Below, piece by piece: positions 32,679 through 43,300 of a stretch of 64,000 nt of DNA (positions are counted from its first letter, which is position 1; the number at the start of each line of letters is the position of its first letter). Source of the DNA: CAADGY01 sp900696665 (GTDB taxonomy: Bacteria; Acidobacteriota; Terriglobia; Bryobacterales; Bryobacteraceae); NCBI GenBank assembly GCA_035063885.1, contig JAPSFM010000017.1, positions 1 to 64,000 of the forward strand. The letters are read 5' to 3'. The notes below the pieces were generated by a model. It worked only from the letters and a program-made list of their open reading frames with translations, was not told the DNA's origin and ran no database searches. Position numbers and translations under genes: made by a program.

Positions 32679-33896
32679 ATGAGCATCAGCCAGCTAGCCC
32701 GGTCGATCAGCGAATCGCCTACCCTGAAGCTGAACGAGACCGCAGCGCTTCTCAGGGACAAAGGTGAGCCAGTCATACATCTCGGCGGTGGAGAGCCGAA
32801 GAGTAAAACTCCTATCGACGCAATTATAAGCTGTTCCTCTCTGCTGAATACGGGAGAAGTCAAATACACACCGGCGGACGGTATCCCAGCTCTCAAGAAA
32901 GCCGTCATCCATTACACGGAAGAACACTACGATAAGCGTGTCGCACCGGAAAACGTAATTGTTTCCAGCGGAGCCAAGCAGGCGATCATGGTGGCGCTCT
33001 ATGCCATCCTCGATCCGAAGGACGAGGTCGTGTTCCCCGCGCCCTATTGGGTGAGCTACCCCGAAATGGTGAAACTCGCCGGTGGCGTGCCAGTCCCCGT
33101 GTGCGCCAGGGACGGTACCTTTTTCCCGAGCATCGGGGACATTACGGAAGTTCTCAGCCCCTACACCAAGGCCATCATTCTGAATAGTCCGAACAACCCC
33201 AGCGGCGTCATGTATTCGAAGGAATTCATTGCCGAGGTTGTCGCCCTGTGCGAATCGCGCAACATCTACCTGATCATGGACGACACCTACAACCGGCTGA
33301 TTTTCGACGGCAGGACGCCCGTGAACTGCTACGCGTTTACGGAGAAGGATGTCGAGACGTCGAAACTGATCGTCATCAATTGCGTTTCCAAGATGTACGC
33401 CATGACCGGATTCCGCATTGGATGGGCCATCGCTCCGCGGGAGTTGATCCGCGCGATGACTAATATTCAATCTCAACAGACCTCCGGACCCGCCGCGCCT
33501 TCTCAATGGGCTGCCGTCGGAGCGCTGAACGGAGTACAGGCGTCCATCGAAGCATTGCGGCTCACCCTCCAAAATAACCGCAATGTCATGGTCGAGCGGC
33601 TAAGCGCCATCGACGGCGTCAGCATCGTCAAGCCGGACGGCACGTTCTACTGCTTCCCAGATTTCAGCGCATATGAAAAGAATTCGCAAAAGCTGTCGCA
33701 GTTTTTGCTCGAAAAAGTTCGTGTTGTAACTGTGCCGGGGAAAGAGTTCGGGATGGAGGGTCACCTCCGCCTGAGCTTCTGCGGAACAATCAAAGAAATT
33801 CGCGAAGGTATCGAGCGTATTCAATGGGCGCTCGACTCGAACTCGGCTAACGAACTGTACCTGGGCAACCGCAAGCTTGTGAGGGATTGGGTATGA
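32679..33896 (+). CDS. Class I aminotransferase, aspartate aminotransferase type
   Basis: This 405-residue PLP enzyme probably converts L-aspartate and 2-oxoglutarate to oxaloacetate and glutamate. Motifs are 'LGGGEPKSKTP', 'VSSGAKQAIMVALYAILDP', 'PYWVSYPEMVKLAGG', 'ILNSPNNPSGVMYSKEF' and the PLP lysine in 'NCVSKMYAMTGFRIGWAIA'. The end is slightly extended beyond the usual about 390 residues. RBS AGGAAGGAAG precedes ATG 32679. The stop overlaps the pckA start (ATGA), linking supply of oxaloacetate to PEP carboxykinase. Confidence 0.88.
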   Translation: MSISQLARSISESPTLKLNETAALLRDKGEPVIHLGGGEPKSKTPIDAIISCSSLLNTGEVKYTPADGIPALKKAVIHYTEEHYDKRVAPENVIVSSGAKQAIMVALYAILDPKDEVVFPAPYWVSYPEMVKLAGGVPVPVCARDGTFFPSIGDITEVLSPYTKAIILNSPNNPSGVMYSKEFIAEVVALCESRNIYLIMDDTYNRLIFDGRTPVNCYAFTEKDVETSKLIVINCVSKMYAMTGFRIGWAIAPRELIRAMTNIQSQQTSGPAAPSQWAAVGALNGVQASIEALRLTLQNNRNVMVERLSAIDGVSIVKPDGTFYCFPDFSAYEKNSQKLSQFLLEKVRVVTVPGKEFGMEGHLRLSFCGTIKEIREGIERIQWALDSNSANELYLGNRKLVRDWV

Positions 33897-35557
33897 GCTG
33901 GTATATGAGCGTTCCGACACCCGCCTCCAAGGAAGCCGGACTCGCGGCCAGTGCTTACGGACTCGAGAACCACGGTCTTACACACCTGCATAACACCTAC
34001 TGGAACCTGCCGACGGCGTCCCTTTATGAAGAGATCACCTTTCGTGGCGAGGGGCGGGTCGCGCACCTTGGACCGATGGTTGTAAACACCGGCAAGCACA
34101 CGGCGCGGGCGGCCGCCGACAAGTTTATCGTGCGGGAGCAGACGACGGAAGAGAAGGTGTGGTGGGGAGAATACAATCGCCCGTTCAGTCCGCAGAACTT
34201 TAATGCGCTCCAGGTGCGTCTGCAGGGTTACTTACAAGGCCGCGACGTCTTCGTGCAGGATTGTTTCGCCGGAGCAGACCCTGAATATCGCATACCCATC
34301 CGCATTATCACGGAGCTTGCCTGGCACAGCCTGTTTGTGCGAAACATGTTTATCAAGACGCGCAGCCTGGACGCGGCAAAAAAGCATGTCCCCGAGTTCA
34401 CGGTTATATGCGTGCCTTCTTTCCGCGCTTCGCCGCTCGTGGACGGCACACGCACCGATACGTTTATCATCGGAAATTTTGCCCAGCGGACTGCCATTAT
34501 CGGCGGCTCCAGTTATGGCGGCGAGATCAAGAAGACTATCTTTACCGTGCTGAATTACCTGCTGCCTTTGCAGGGGGTGCTTTCCATGCACTGCTCCGCG
34601 AACGTTGGGCCGGACGGCGACTCGGCGCTGTTCTTCGGGTTGTCGGGAACGGGAAAGACTACGTTATCCGCCGATCAGGACCGGAATCTGATCGGCGACG
34701 ACGAGCACGGCTGGAGCGATAACGGAATTTTCAACTTCGAAGACGGCTGTTACGCGAAGGTGATCCGGCTCTCGCGGCAGGCGGAGCCGCAAATCTACGA
34801 ATGCACGCGCAGGTTCGGCACTCTCCTTGAAAATGTTCCCATGGATCCGCGGACCCGCCGGCTTGATCTAAACGACGACAAGATCACCGAAAACACGCGC
34901 GCCGCATACCCACTGGATTACATCGGGAACTCGCTGCCGGAGAAGATGGCCGGCCACCCGAAGAACATCATTCTTCTGACCTGTGACGCCTCCGGGGTGA
35001 TGCCGCCCATCGCCAGGCTCACTCCCGAACAGGCCATCTACCATTTCATATCCGGGTATACAAGTAAGATCGCGGGGACCGAGATAGGATTGGGTACTGA
35101 ACCTGAGATTACGTTCAGCACGTGCTTCGGAGCGCCGTTTATGGTTCACCGCCCGGAAGTCTACGCACAACTTCTGCATGCGAGAATCCTGAAGCACAAC
35201 GTCAGTTGCTGGCTGGTTAATACAGGATGGACCGGCGGTCCGTTTGGCGTAGGTAAGCGCATCAGCATTCAACACACCCGGATGTTATTGAACGACGCGC
35301 TCAGCGGCGAGCTTCACGATGCCGAGTACAGGCGGGACCCGCTTTTTGGATTCGAAGTTCCCAAGACGTGCGAAGGCGTTCCGGCCAGTATCCTGGACCC
35401 GGCTCACGTCTGGCCCAGCCGCGAGGAATATTTGCGGAAGTACGACGCGCTGGCCGCCCGATTCATTGAAAACTTCAAGCTGTTTTCGAACGGAAACACA
35501 CGGCACCTGATAGAGGCTGGGCCCAAACGCCTCACCTCCCTGGAGACCGCAACGTAA
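33893..35557 (+). CDS. pckA: ATP-dependent phosphoenolpyruvate carboxykinase
   Basis: This 554-residue gluconeogenic enzyme converts oxaloacetate plus ATP to PEP plus CO2. Motifs are 'NVGPDGDSALFFGLSGTGKTTLSADQDRNLIGDDEHGW' (kinase-1a P-loop and Mg site), the pyruvate-binding 'GSSYGGEIKKTIFTVLNYLLP' and the ATP-type signature, with no GTP-type CGKTN motif. It is slightly longer than the usual 530-540 residues at the N-terminus. The ATG at 33893 has GAGGGA 6 bases upstream and overlaps the aminotransferase stop; a TTG two codons earlier is less likely. Confidence 0.95.
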   Translation: MSWYMSVPTPASKEAGLAASAYGLENHGLTHLHNTYWNLPTASLYEEITFRGEGRVAHLGPMVVNTGKHTARAAADKFIVREQTTEEKVWWGEYNRPFSPQNFNALQVRLQGYLQGRDVFVQDCFAGADPEYRIPIRIITELAWHSLFVRNMFIKTRSLDAAKKHVPEFTVICVPSFRASPLVDGTRTDTFIIGNFAQRTAIIGGSSYGGEIKKTIFTVLNYLLPLQGVLSMHCSANVGPDGDSALFFGLSGTGKTTLSADQDRNLIGDDEHGWSDNGIFNFEDGCYAKVIRLSRQAEPQIYECTRRFGTLLENVPMDPRTRRLDLNDDKITENTRAAYPLDYIGNSLPEKMAGHPKNIILLTCDASGVMPPIARLTPEQAIYHFISGYTSKIAGTEIGLGTEPEITFSTCFGAPFMVHRPEVYAQLLHARILKHNVSCWLVNTGWTGGPFGVGKRISIQHTRMLLNDALSGELHDAEYRRDPLFGFEVPKTCEGVPASILDPAHVWPSREEYLRKYDALAARFIENFKLFSNGNTRHLIEAGPKRLTSLETAT

Positions 35558-35635
35558 AATCGGGAGCCTGGTTGAGTTTCTCATAGAGCTTGCGGCGGTC
35601 CTTCTGATCGTCCGTCACGTCCTGGGCCGGCGCGT

Positions 35636-36652
35636 TCAATTGCCGAGATACCGGGAATACAGGCTCCGCGCCACACCCGTATCCTGCGTCCCTTTGATGA
35701 TGGCGCGGCCATCCGGAAACACGGTCATCTCGTAGGGCGTTATAAAGAAGCGAAGGGCAAACTCGTTCGCCTTCACCAGGCCGAGCGGCGCGAGCCTTTC
35801 CTGAAGAGCTTGCAAGTCGACGGGCCGGGTGCGTTCGTGGATCTGTACCGCGTTTCGTCCGCACAGGCTGACCGGCGCCCGGTCCTTGCCGCGAAGGTGG
35901 ATGAAATCCCGCCGTCCACAGCACTCGCAATCCACCTGGGGCCCGGGCTGTTCCACTTGCCGGATCACACCGGTCCACACATCCACCGTGGTGATGCGGG
36001 GGATAGCCGGCTCTCCGCACAGAATTCGCATCGCCGCTGCCACTTGCAGCGAAGCGATGACCGACGTGATGGTATTCAGCACGCCCGCTGTCTCGCATGT
36101 CGGTTGTGCCCCCTCCGGTGGAGACGGGTAGATGCACTTCAGGCATGCGGTAGATCCGGCAATCACCGGCATGGTCAGTCCATAACTTCCGACAGCGGCG
36201 CCGTACACCCAGGGTATTCCTCCGGCGACGGCAAAATCGTTGATGAGATAACGGACCTCGAAGTTATCGGACCCGTCGAGAATAAGAGAGACCCCCTCCA
36301 GAATTTCCTCAATATTCCTCGGGGTCAGATCCGCCACGACATGCCGGATGGAAATACCGGAATTCACGGCAGCCAGTTTCCGGGCCGCGGCCACCGCTTT
36401 CGGCAGTCCCTCATTTACATCGTTTTCGTCATAGAGCCACTGCCGCTGTAGATTACTGAGTTCCAGGTAATCGCGGTCCACCAACAGAAGGTTGCCAACG
36501 CCGGCGCGGGCCAGTGCCTCGGCGTGAAAACTCCCCAGGGCTCCGCATCCGACGACGGCCACTCGTGCGGAAAACAGGCGCTCCTGCCCCGCTTGCCCCA
36601 GGGGTGCGAAGCGGATCTGTCGCGAGTAACGTTCACTATCCCGGGGAGTCAT
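35636..36652 (-). CDS. ThiF/MoeB/HesA-like ubiquitin-activating-type adenylyltransferase
   Basis: This 338-residue protein would adenylate the C-terminal Gly of a ThiS/MoaD-type sulfur carrier. ATP-binding 'VAVVGCGALGSFHAEALARAGVGNLLLVDRDYLELSNLQRQ' is intact. Zn cysteines appear as 'ACLKCIYPSP' and 'DCECCGR', and a candidate catalytic Cys in 'QPTCETAGVLNTI'. The C-terminal about 70 residues ('LQERLAPLGLVKANEFALRFFI', 'MTVFPDGRAIIKGTQDTGVARSLYSRYLG') form an extra domain of the HesA/MoeB-relative type. No carrier protein gene is adjacent, so the pathway (thiamine, molybdopterin or other) is undecided. The start codon overlaps that of the Omp85 gene head to head. Confidence 0.85.
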   Translation of the reverse strand: MTPRDSERYSRQIRFAPLGQAGQERLFSARVAVVGCGALGSFHAEALARAGVGNLLLVDRDYLELSNLQRQWLYDENDVNEGLPKAVAAARKLAAVNSGISIRHVVADLTPRNIEEILEGVSLILDGSDNFEVRYLINDFAVAGGIPWVYGAAVGSYGLTMPVIAGSTACLKCIYPSPPEGAQPTCETAGVLNTITSVIASLQVAAAMRILCGEPAIPRITTVDVWTGVIRQVEQPGPQVDCECCGRRDFIHLRGKDRAPVSLCGRNAVQIHERTRPVDLQALQERLAPLGLVKANEFALRFFITPYEMTVFPDGRAIIKGTQDTGVARSLYSRYLGN

Positions 36653-39600
36653 GCCTAAGAAGATGGTAACTGATGCGGTATCATTTACATCAGTGGTGAC
36701 CCGGCCAGGCCGCCGTCTTCTGCTGGCGCTCTCATCGTTATCCTTGATCTCCGCGATCCGGCTTTTTGCGGCGCCGCAGGACTATGCCGGAAAGCCCGTG
36801 GCGGCCATTGAATTCGAGCCGGCCACGCAGCCGCTTTCGCAAGCGGAGATCGATCGCAATCTTGGTATCTCCATCGGCACGCCGCTCGATTTGAAGGAAC
36901 TCAGCGCCGGCCTGGAACGCCTGTACAGCAGCGGCCGCTACGCTGACATTCAGGTGGAAGCGGAGTTGCGCGGGGGTGGTGTCGTCTTGCGGTTCCTCAC
37001 GAAGCCGGCGTGGTTCATTGGCCGCGTAACGGTTGAGGGTGTCCCGGATCCGCCGAACCGCGGACAACTCGAGAACGTGACAAAGCTGGAACTCGGCTCC
37101 CAGTTCACGGAGCGCGCTTTTCGCCAGGCGATCGAAAAGCTGGAGCAGCTTCTTAGGAATAACGGCTTTTACCGGCCCAGGATCGAGTCGGACTTCGAGG
37201 CGCAGCCCGAAGTGAACCAGGTGAACATCCGGTTCTTTATCGAGCCGGGGGAAAGAGCGAAATTCGCCCAACCGACGCTTACCGGTGATCTCGAGCGCCA
37301 GCCGGAGGACATCGTCAGCGATACGGGCTGGAAAAGGCTATGGGGCCTGCTCGGGTGGAAAACCGTTACGGAGAACCGCCTTCAGCGCGGGCTCGAAAAC
37401 ATCCGGACGGCCTATCGCAAAGACAACCGCCTGCTGGCCAGCGTTACCCTGGACGATCTTAAATTCCAGCCCGATCCCAATACCGTCACACCCGCGCTCA
37501 AAATCGACGCTGGGCCAACAATCGAAATCCGCACGGAAGGCGCGAAAATCTCGCGAGGCAAGTTACGCCAGTTGGTACCTGTTTACCAGGAGCAGTCCGT
37601 TGACAAGGACTTGTTGGTGGAGGGAGCCGGCAATTTACAGTCCTATTTGCAGTCCGAGGGGTACTTCGATGCCCGGGTCAATTTCAAAACTGCCGATCCC
37701 AGCACGGATAAAGAAGTGATTACGTTTGTGCTCGACCGCGGGCCTCGGCACAGTCTCAAACACCTGGAAATCACTGGCAACTCCTATTTTGATACCGCCA
37801 CTATCCGTGAGCGCATGTATTTGCGCACCGCCAGCCTTCTTCAGTTCCGGCACGGGCGGTTTAGCGAGGAATACCTGGAGCGTGACCGCCAGGCGATCAC
37901 GGATCTCTATCGGGGCAACGGCTTTCGTGAAGTGAAGGTTTCCTCCCGAATCGAAGCAAACTACGGAGGCGATCCGAACGACATAGCGGTATACCTTAAG
38001 ATTGAAGAAGGTCCACAGTGGTTTGTGTCGGCGCTCGAGATCAGCGGTGTCAATCTTCGCGACTATGAATACATCCAGTCGTTGCTGCATTCGAGCGAAG
38101 GGCAGCCGTATAGTGAGATCAACATCGCCGCTGACCGCGATGCGATCCTGAGTTTTTACTACAACAACGGCTTCCCCGACGCGAGCTTTGATTTCACAGC
38201 CACTCCGGGACCCGGTCCCCACCAGATGCAGCTCAAGTTCATTGTTAATGAGGGTCCGCGTTATTTCATCCGGCAGGTGCTGGTGGGGGGGCTTGAAACC
38301 ACCGATCCCGAACTTGTGCGCGAACGCATTCTCCTGCGCCCTGGCGATGCCCTCTCTCAGATTGCAATGAATGAGAGCCAGCGGAACCTGTACGAGCTAG
38401 GCATCTTCGCTAAGGTGGACACCGCTGTTCAGAACTCCGAAGGCAAAGAGCGCAACAAGAACGTACTTTACGAAGTAGAGGAGGCGCGGAAATACTCCCT
38501 GAACGCCGGTGTGGGCGCCGAAATCGCCCGTATTGGAGGCGGCGCGGCGACGAATCTCACGTCGCCGGGCGGCTCGGCGGGGTTCAGCCCTCGCATCTCC
38601 ATTGGTATCAGCCGTTCGAACTTCCTGGGTGTCGCTCATACCGTCAGCCTGAATACGCGCTTTTCCTCTTTTCAGCGCCGGGGTGTAATCAACTACCTTG
38701 CACCGCAGTTCAAAGGGAATCAGGACATCAGTCTCAATTTCACCGGCATATATGACGACTCACGTGACGTGAGAACATTTGCGGCAAAGCGGATGGAAGC
38801 AAGCGCTCAGGTGGGTCAACGGCTTTCCAAGGCGAACACCGCGCAGTACCGCATTCAAATCCGGCGTGTGAGCGTAGATGAAAATACGCTGAAGATCACA
38901 CCGGGCCTGATTCCTCTGTTCTCGCAACCGGTTCGTGTTACCGTTGTCGGCGGCAGTTTCATTCAGGACCGCCGCGACGACCCCATTGATGCGAGACGTG
39001 GTATCTACAACACCGTCGATCTGGGAGTTACCGCTAAATTTTTGGGGTCGCAGACAGATTTTTCCCGGCTGCTGGCGCGAAACGCGACTTATCATCCACT
39101 GACCCGGCAAGTTGTCTTTGCACGTCAAACCACCTTCGGGTGGATGTATAGCTTTGCCTCGGAGGGCGATCCGTTGCAGGATATCCCTCTTCCCGAACGG
39201 TTTTTTTCCGGAGGCGCTTCCTCGCACCGTGGGTTTTCCGAGAACCAGGCCGGCGGCCGCGATTTAACAACCGGGTTCCCGATTGGCGGCAAAGCCCTCC
39301 TGATGAACACCCTGGAGTTGAGATATCCACTCGTCGGCGAAAACCTGACGGGCGTACTCTTTCACGATGCGGGAAACGTCTACTCCAGTCTGAGGCGCCT
39401 GTCGCTGCGCCAGACACAGAGGGACGATTCCAACTTCGATTACATGGTGCATGCGGTAGGTTTCGGAATACGATATCGTACGCCTGTGGGTCCTGTCCGC
39501 GTGGATCTTGCCTACGTTCCGAACTCACCACGGTTTTGGGGTTTTGAGGGGACTCGCGAGGAGCTTCTGTTCAACTGTGCGGCGGGTCCGGGTCCTCAAT

Positions 39601-39665
39601 GCCCTCGGACGCTTCAGCGGCTTAGCCGCTTTCAGTTCCACTTCTCTCTCGGACAGGCCTTTTGA
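36651..39665 (+). CDS. Omp85/BamA-family outer-membrane assembly protein with a long POTRA arm
   Basis: In this 1004-residue protein, N-terminal residues 20-42 form a signal peptide ('RRLLLALSSLSLISAIRLFA'). From about 45 to 610 there are repeating beta-alpha-alpha-beta POTRA units; I count about seven by the recurrent 'r.aI..lYr..Gf.....' and 'f.i.eGp......v.g' patterns. The last 390 residues form a 16-strand-type barrel with 'RRGVINYLAPQFKGN' and end in an aromatic beta-signal ('FQFHFSLGQAF'). Canonical BamA has five POTRAs. Because TamB follows, this could act as the TamB partner rather than as BamA. The true start may be ATG 36663 or GTG 36693/36696, since ATG 36651 overlaps the divergent gene's start. 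Confidence 0.87.
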   Translation: MPKKMVTDAVSFTSVVTRPGRRLLLALSSLSLISAIRLFAAPQDYAGKPVAAIEFEPATQPLSQAEIDRNLGISIGTPLDLKELSAGLERLYSSGRYADIQVEAELRGGGVVLRFLTKPAWFIGRVTVEGVPDPPNRGQLENVTKLELGSQFTERAFRQAIEKLEQLLRNNGFYRPRIESDFEAQPEVNQVNIRFFIEPGERAKFAQPTLTGDLERQPEDIVSDTGWKRLWGLLGWKTVTENRLQRGLENIRTAYRKDNRLLASVTLDDLKFQPDPNTVTPALKIDAGPTIEIRTEGAKISRGKLRQLVPVYQEQSVDKDLLVEGAGNLQSYLQSEGYFDARVNFKTADPSTDKEVITFVLDRGPRHSLKHLEITGNSYFDTATIRERMYLRTASLLQFRHGRFSEEYLERDRQAITDLYRGNGFREVKVSSRIEANYGGDPNDIAVYLKIEEGPQWFVSALEISGVNLRDYEYIQSLLHSSEGQPYSEINIAADRDAILSFYYNNGFPDASFDFTATPGPGPHQMQLKFIVNEGPRYFIRQVLVGGLETTDPELVRERILLRPGDALSQIAMNESQRNLYELGIFAKVDTAVQNSEGKERNKNVLYEVEEARKYSLNAGVGAEIARIGGGAATNLTSPGGSAGFSPRISIGISRSNFLGVAHTVSLNTRFSSFQRRGVINYLAPQFKGNQDISLNFTGIYDDSRDVRTFAAKRMEASAQVGQRLSKANTAQYRIQIRRVSVDENTLKITPGLIPLFSQPVRVTVVGGSFIQDRRDDPIDARRGIYNTVDLGVTAKFLGSQTDFSRLLARNATYHPLTRQVVFARQTTFGWMYSFASEGDPLQDIPLPERFFSGGASSHRGFSENQAGGRDLTTGFPIGGKALLMNTLELRYPLVGENLTGVLFHDAGNVYSSLRRLSLRQTQRDDSNFDYMVHAVGFGIRYRTPVGPVRVDLAYVPNSPRFWGFEGTREELLFNCAAGPGPQCPRTLQRLSRFQFHFSLGQAF

Positions 39666-40315
39666 TGAAGCACGCTGTTTGCCCATTGCTGCTCTTGGCG
39701 GTTGCGTCCCATGGGGTGGGGGGGGAACTCATCGACCGCATTGCCGTGAGAGTGGACGGCACGATCATTACTCAAAGCGAGATCGTGCGGGATATTAGAA
39801 TCACAGCATTCCTTGACGGCAGGCCCGTCGTGCTGAATCCCGATACGATGCGCAAGGCCGCGGAGCGCCTGGTGGAACGCGCCCTGATCCGCAGGGAGAT
39901 GGACGCAAACCGCTATCCGCCCGCCCAACTTGTAGAGGCCAACCACCTGCTCGATCAGATCAAGGGGCGCTTCGCGAGCAAGGATATTTTGACGAGCACT
40001 CTGGCAGAGTACGCGATCGGAGAAGACGACGTTCGCGATCATCTTCTGCTTCAGCTCACTACTTTGCGGTTCATCGAATACCGCTTTCGTCCCGCTATTC
40101 AGGTTGCCCCGCGCGACATTGAGACCTACTATGAAACGGTTTTCTTACCACAGGCCGGACAGAGCCACACGCAGAGAATCCCGCCTCTCGACGAAGTTCG
40201 AGGCGATATTGAGAAGATCCTGACGAACCAGCGCGTGGATCAATCGCTGGATCGCTGGCTTCAGGAAACGCGGCTACAGGTGGATATCGAGTTTCAGGAT
40301 GAGGCCTTTTCGTGA
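39665..40315 (+). CDS. SurA-like periplasmic chaperone lacking a PPIase domain
   Basis: This 216-residue protein has a signal peptide (MKHAVCPLLLLAVASHGVGG). The SurA N-domain 'LIDRIAVRVDGTIITQSEIVRDIRITAFLDG' starts the mature chain, and the C-terminal helix 'EVRGDIEKILTNQRVDQSLDRWLQETRLQVDIEF' matches the end of SurA/PrsA chaperones. The parvulin PPIase domains that should sit between (after 'IETYYETVF') are missing: only about 20 residues link the parts. The start overlaps the Omp85 stop (TGATG), and the end overlaps the TamB gene by 4 bases, so it is almost certainly part of the outer-membrane assembly operon. Confidence 0.8.
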   Translation: MKHAVCPLLLLAVASHGVGGELIDRIAVRVDGTIITQSEIVRDIRITAFLDGRPVVLNPDTMRKAAERLVERALIRREMDANRYPPAQLVEANHLLDQIKGRFASKDILTSTLAEYAIGEDDVRDHLLLQLTTLRFIEYRFRPAIQVAPRDIETYYETVFLPQAGQSHTQRIPPLDEVRGDIEKILTNQRVDQSLDRWLQETRLQVDIEFQDEAFS

Positions 40316-43300
40316 GGCGCCCGGCTAAGATCCTGTTCTGGGCGGGCGGCGCGGTTATCGTGCTTGTCCTCGGCATCTCCATAGCCGCGTTCTTCGTACT
40401 GCAGTCCGAGTGGTTCTACAACAAAGTTCGGGATCGTATCGTTTATGAGGTGGAACGGGCCAGCGGCGGAACTTCACAAATTGGTTCCTTCCAAATCGAT
40501 TGGAAAACTCTCACCGCCAGGGTTCACGGATTCGTTCTGCATGGGACCGAGCCGCCGGATGTGCCCCCTTTGTTCCGCGCAGAACAGATCGAAGTGGGTT
40601 TGAAGATCATCTCACTCATCAAGAAGGACGTCGATATCGCTTCGCTGATAGTAGACCAGCCCCGGATCCATATACTCGTCGACGAGAGCGGCAAAACGAA
40701 TATCCCTGCACCGAAGGTGCGGCGCACCTCGACGAAGAGTCCCATCGAAACGATATTGGATCTGGCTGTACGGGATTTCCGGCTGAACGATGGCCAGATG
40801 ATTTACGACTCGCGAACCATCCCGATCAGCGTTCGCGGCGAGGACCTGCATGTCCATTTCACTTACAATTCCGCCGTTCCGCGCTATGAAGGCAACGTGG
40901 CGTTCTTCCGCTTGAACGTCGACGCGCCCGGATTCTCTCCGGTTGCATTCACCGTGGATGCCGCGCTGGCGATGGAGCGGAACAGGCTGGAAATTTCCAA
41001 AGCACGGCTCGGAATGGGTCAGACGTCCGTTACGCTCTCGGGAACCGTTCAGGATTTCCGCGCACCGCGGGCCGGTTTCGATTTCGTGGCGGATCTGTCG
41101 ATTCCTGAACTGGCCGGCCCGTTCAAGCTGCCGGTCGAGAAACGGGGAACCGTGGCGATTCGTGACGGACACGCGAGTTGGACCAGCGAGGCGGGATATC
41201 TCGTAACCGGCAAGCTCACAGGACGCGATCTCGGCTTCCGCCGTGCGGGGGTCAACATTCCTCGGGCCGCGTTCCATGCGGACCTGCGCGTGTCGCCGCG
41301 GGGGCTTCGCCTGGACGATCTGCATACTACGGCCATGGGCGGTGTGTTCAACGGGAGTCTGGGCTTCGATGAGTTTGAACGTTTGCGCGTGGCAGGAGAG
41401 ATCAACGGGTTCCTGTTAAGCGAGTTGACCCGGGTTGTGAGCCGGCCGGATCTTGCTTGGAGCGGAGTAGTGTCGGGTCCGGTGCGTGTCAGTGGAACGT
41501 TGACCGGGGGAGGGTTGCGCGGCGTCGAAGTAACGGGTGGATTTAAAGTGTCTCCAGCCGAAGGACCGAACCCGGTTCACGGGTCCGTCGAAGTCACCTA
41601 TAGCCAGCGCGCCGGAACCTTGCGTCTTGGAAGTTCCTCCATCGAAGCGGGCGATACAAGGATCGATTTCAGCGGGATGCTTGGCGACAACCTTAGGGTG
41701 CATCTTCTTTCCCGCGACTTGACTGACCTTCTTCCGGCGATTCACATGGTAAGCGAAGAGGCACCAGAACAATTGCCGGTTGAATTGGCAGCCGGTGGCA
41801 CAGCGGAATTCAGCGGCAATGTTCTCGGCAAGCTGAACGCCCTCCAAATCACCGGACGGCTGCAATTGACTGGCTTTGTGGTCCAGAATCAGCGGGTCGA
41901 CCAGCTCACGGCGGCGTTCAAAGTCGAGACCGATCTGGCCCGAGTGCACAGGCTTTCCGTCCGGCGAGGAGATATGGTGGCGGTAGCACAGGGTGAAGCC
42001 GGACTCGAAAACTGGAGGCTGACGCCGGATAGCACGATCCATGCGAGTGCGTCTCTCGAGAAGGCACAACTCGGGACGCTGCTCGCTGAGATAGGCCGGA
42101 AGGAACCGGTTGACGGCACTCTTCGCGGCTCCGTGGATGTTTCGGGGACGTATGGCTCACCCGATACATCTATCCAAACCACTATTCAGAATTTCCGTGC
42201 GTGGGAGGAAACCTTTGACAGTGTGCGGGCCGACCTGAGTGTGACGCGCGGGCGTGTGAAACTGATCGCCGGCCGGCTACAGCACGGTGCGGCACGCCTC
42301 GATCTCGTGGGGACGTACGATCATCCCGAGGACGATTGGAAGAACGGCAAGATGCACTTTCAAACGTCAACAAAGGGGTTCACACTGAGGCAATTCAAGA
42401 CCGTCCAGAGGTTGGGGCTGCAGGTTCAAGCCGCCATCGGGGCCAGAGCCGAAGGATCCGCTGATATCGTGAACGGAGCTTTCCGTCTCGGCTCGCTGAA
42501 TGGTGAAGTCTCGATTCTAGACCTGATGCTCGAGAAAGAGCGTGTGGGCAACATACGGCTGCAGGCTGCTTCGAAAGATGGCCGGCTTACGGTACGGACG
42601 AACGCCGTGCTGCGCAGGTCGAAAGTAGAGGGTAACGCCGAGTTCCGGCTTGCCGGCGATTACCCGGGCAAAGGCCGCATTCGATTCACACCGCTCAGCT
42701 TCTCCACAATCCAACAATTGCGGTCCGGACAGAAGAACCCGTTGCCATTTGAAGGGATCATTGCGGGGCAGACCACCTTTGAGGGGCCCCTTCTCAAGCC
42801 CGATAACCTTGCGGGGCAGGTGGAGTTGACGGAGCTTCGTGTTTGGCCGAACGCGGGCGGTGCTCTCCGAACAACAGCGGACTCTAAGGAACTGTCGCTT
42901 CAGAATGACGGTCCAGTCGTGCTCAACTTCCGCGGTAAGACTCTGGACGTCCAGCGTGCGGTTTTGACCGGCAAAGGCACCAACCTGTCGGCGAGTGGGG
43001 GCTTTTCCTATCAGGACAAAAACCCGTGGAATCTTGGGTTGAAAGGTTCAGTAGATCTTTCGATTCTGGAAGTTTTCGATCGTGATATACGATCTTCCGG
43101 AACGATGTCGGTGGATGCGTCGCTTAAGGGGTCGATAGCCGATCCTCAGATTTTCGGGCAGGTCCGGTTTACGGCTGCGTCGTTCTACCACGAAGCACTT
43201 CCAAACGGCATCGATGGCCTCAATGGATCGATCGGCTTCGACCGCGGGCGCGCGACGATCGAGGAAATGAAGGGAACGACCGGGGGCGGCAGCGTTGCCG

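Noticed and set aside
35532..35639. Short minus-strand frame after the ThiF-like gene, about 35 codons opening with TTG and overlapping the pckA end
   Set aside because: There is no RBS and no recognisable features; the residues look like ordinary out-of-frame sequence, though a lost downstream domain cannot be excluded.
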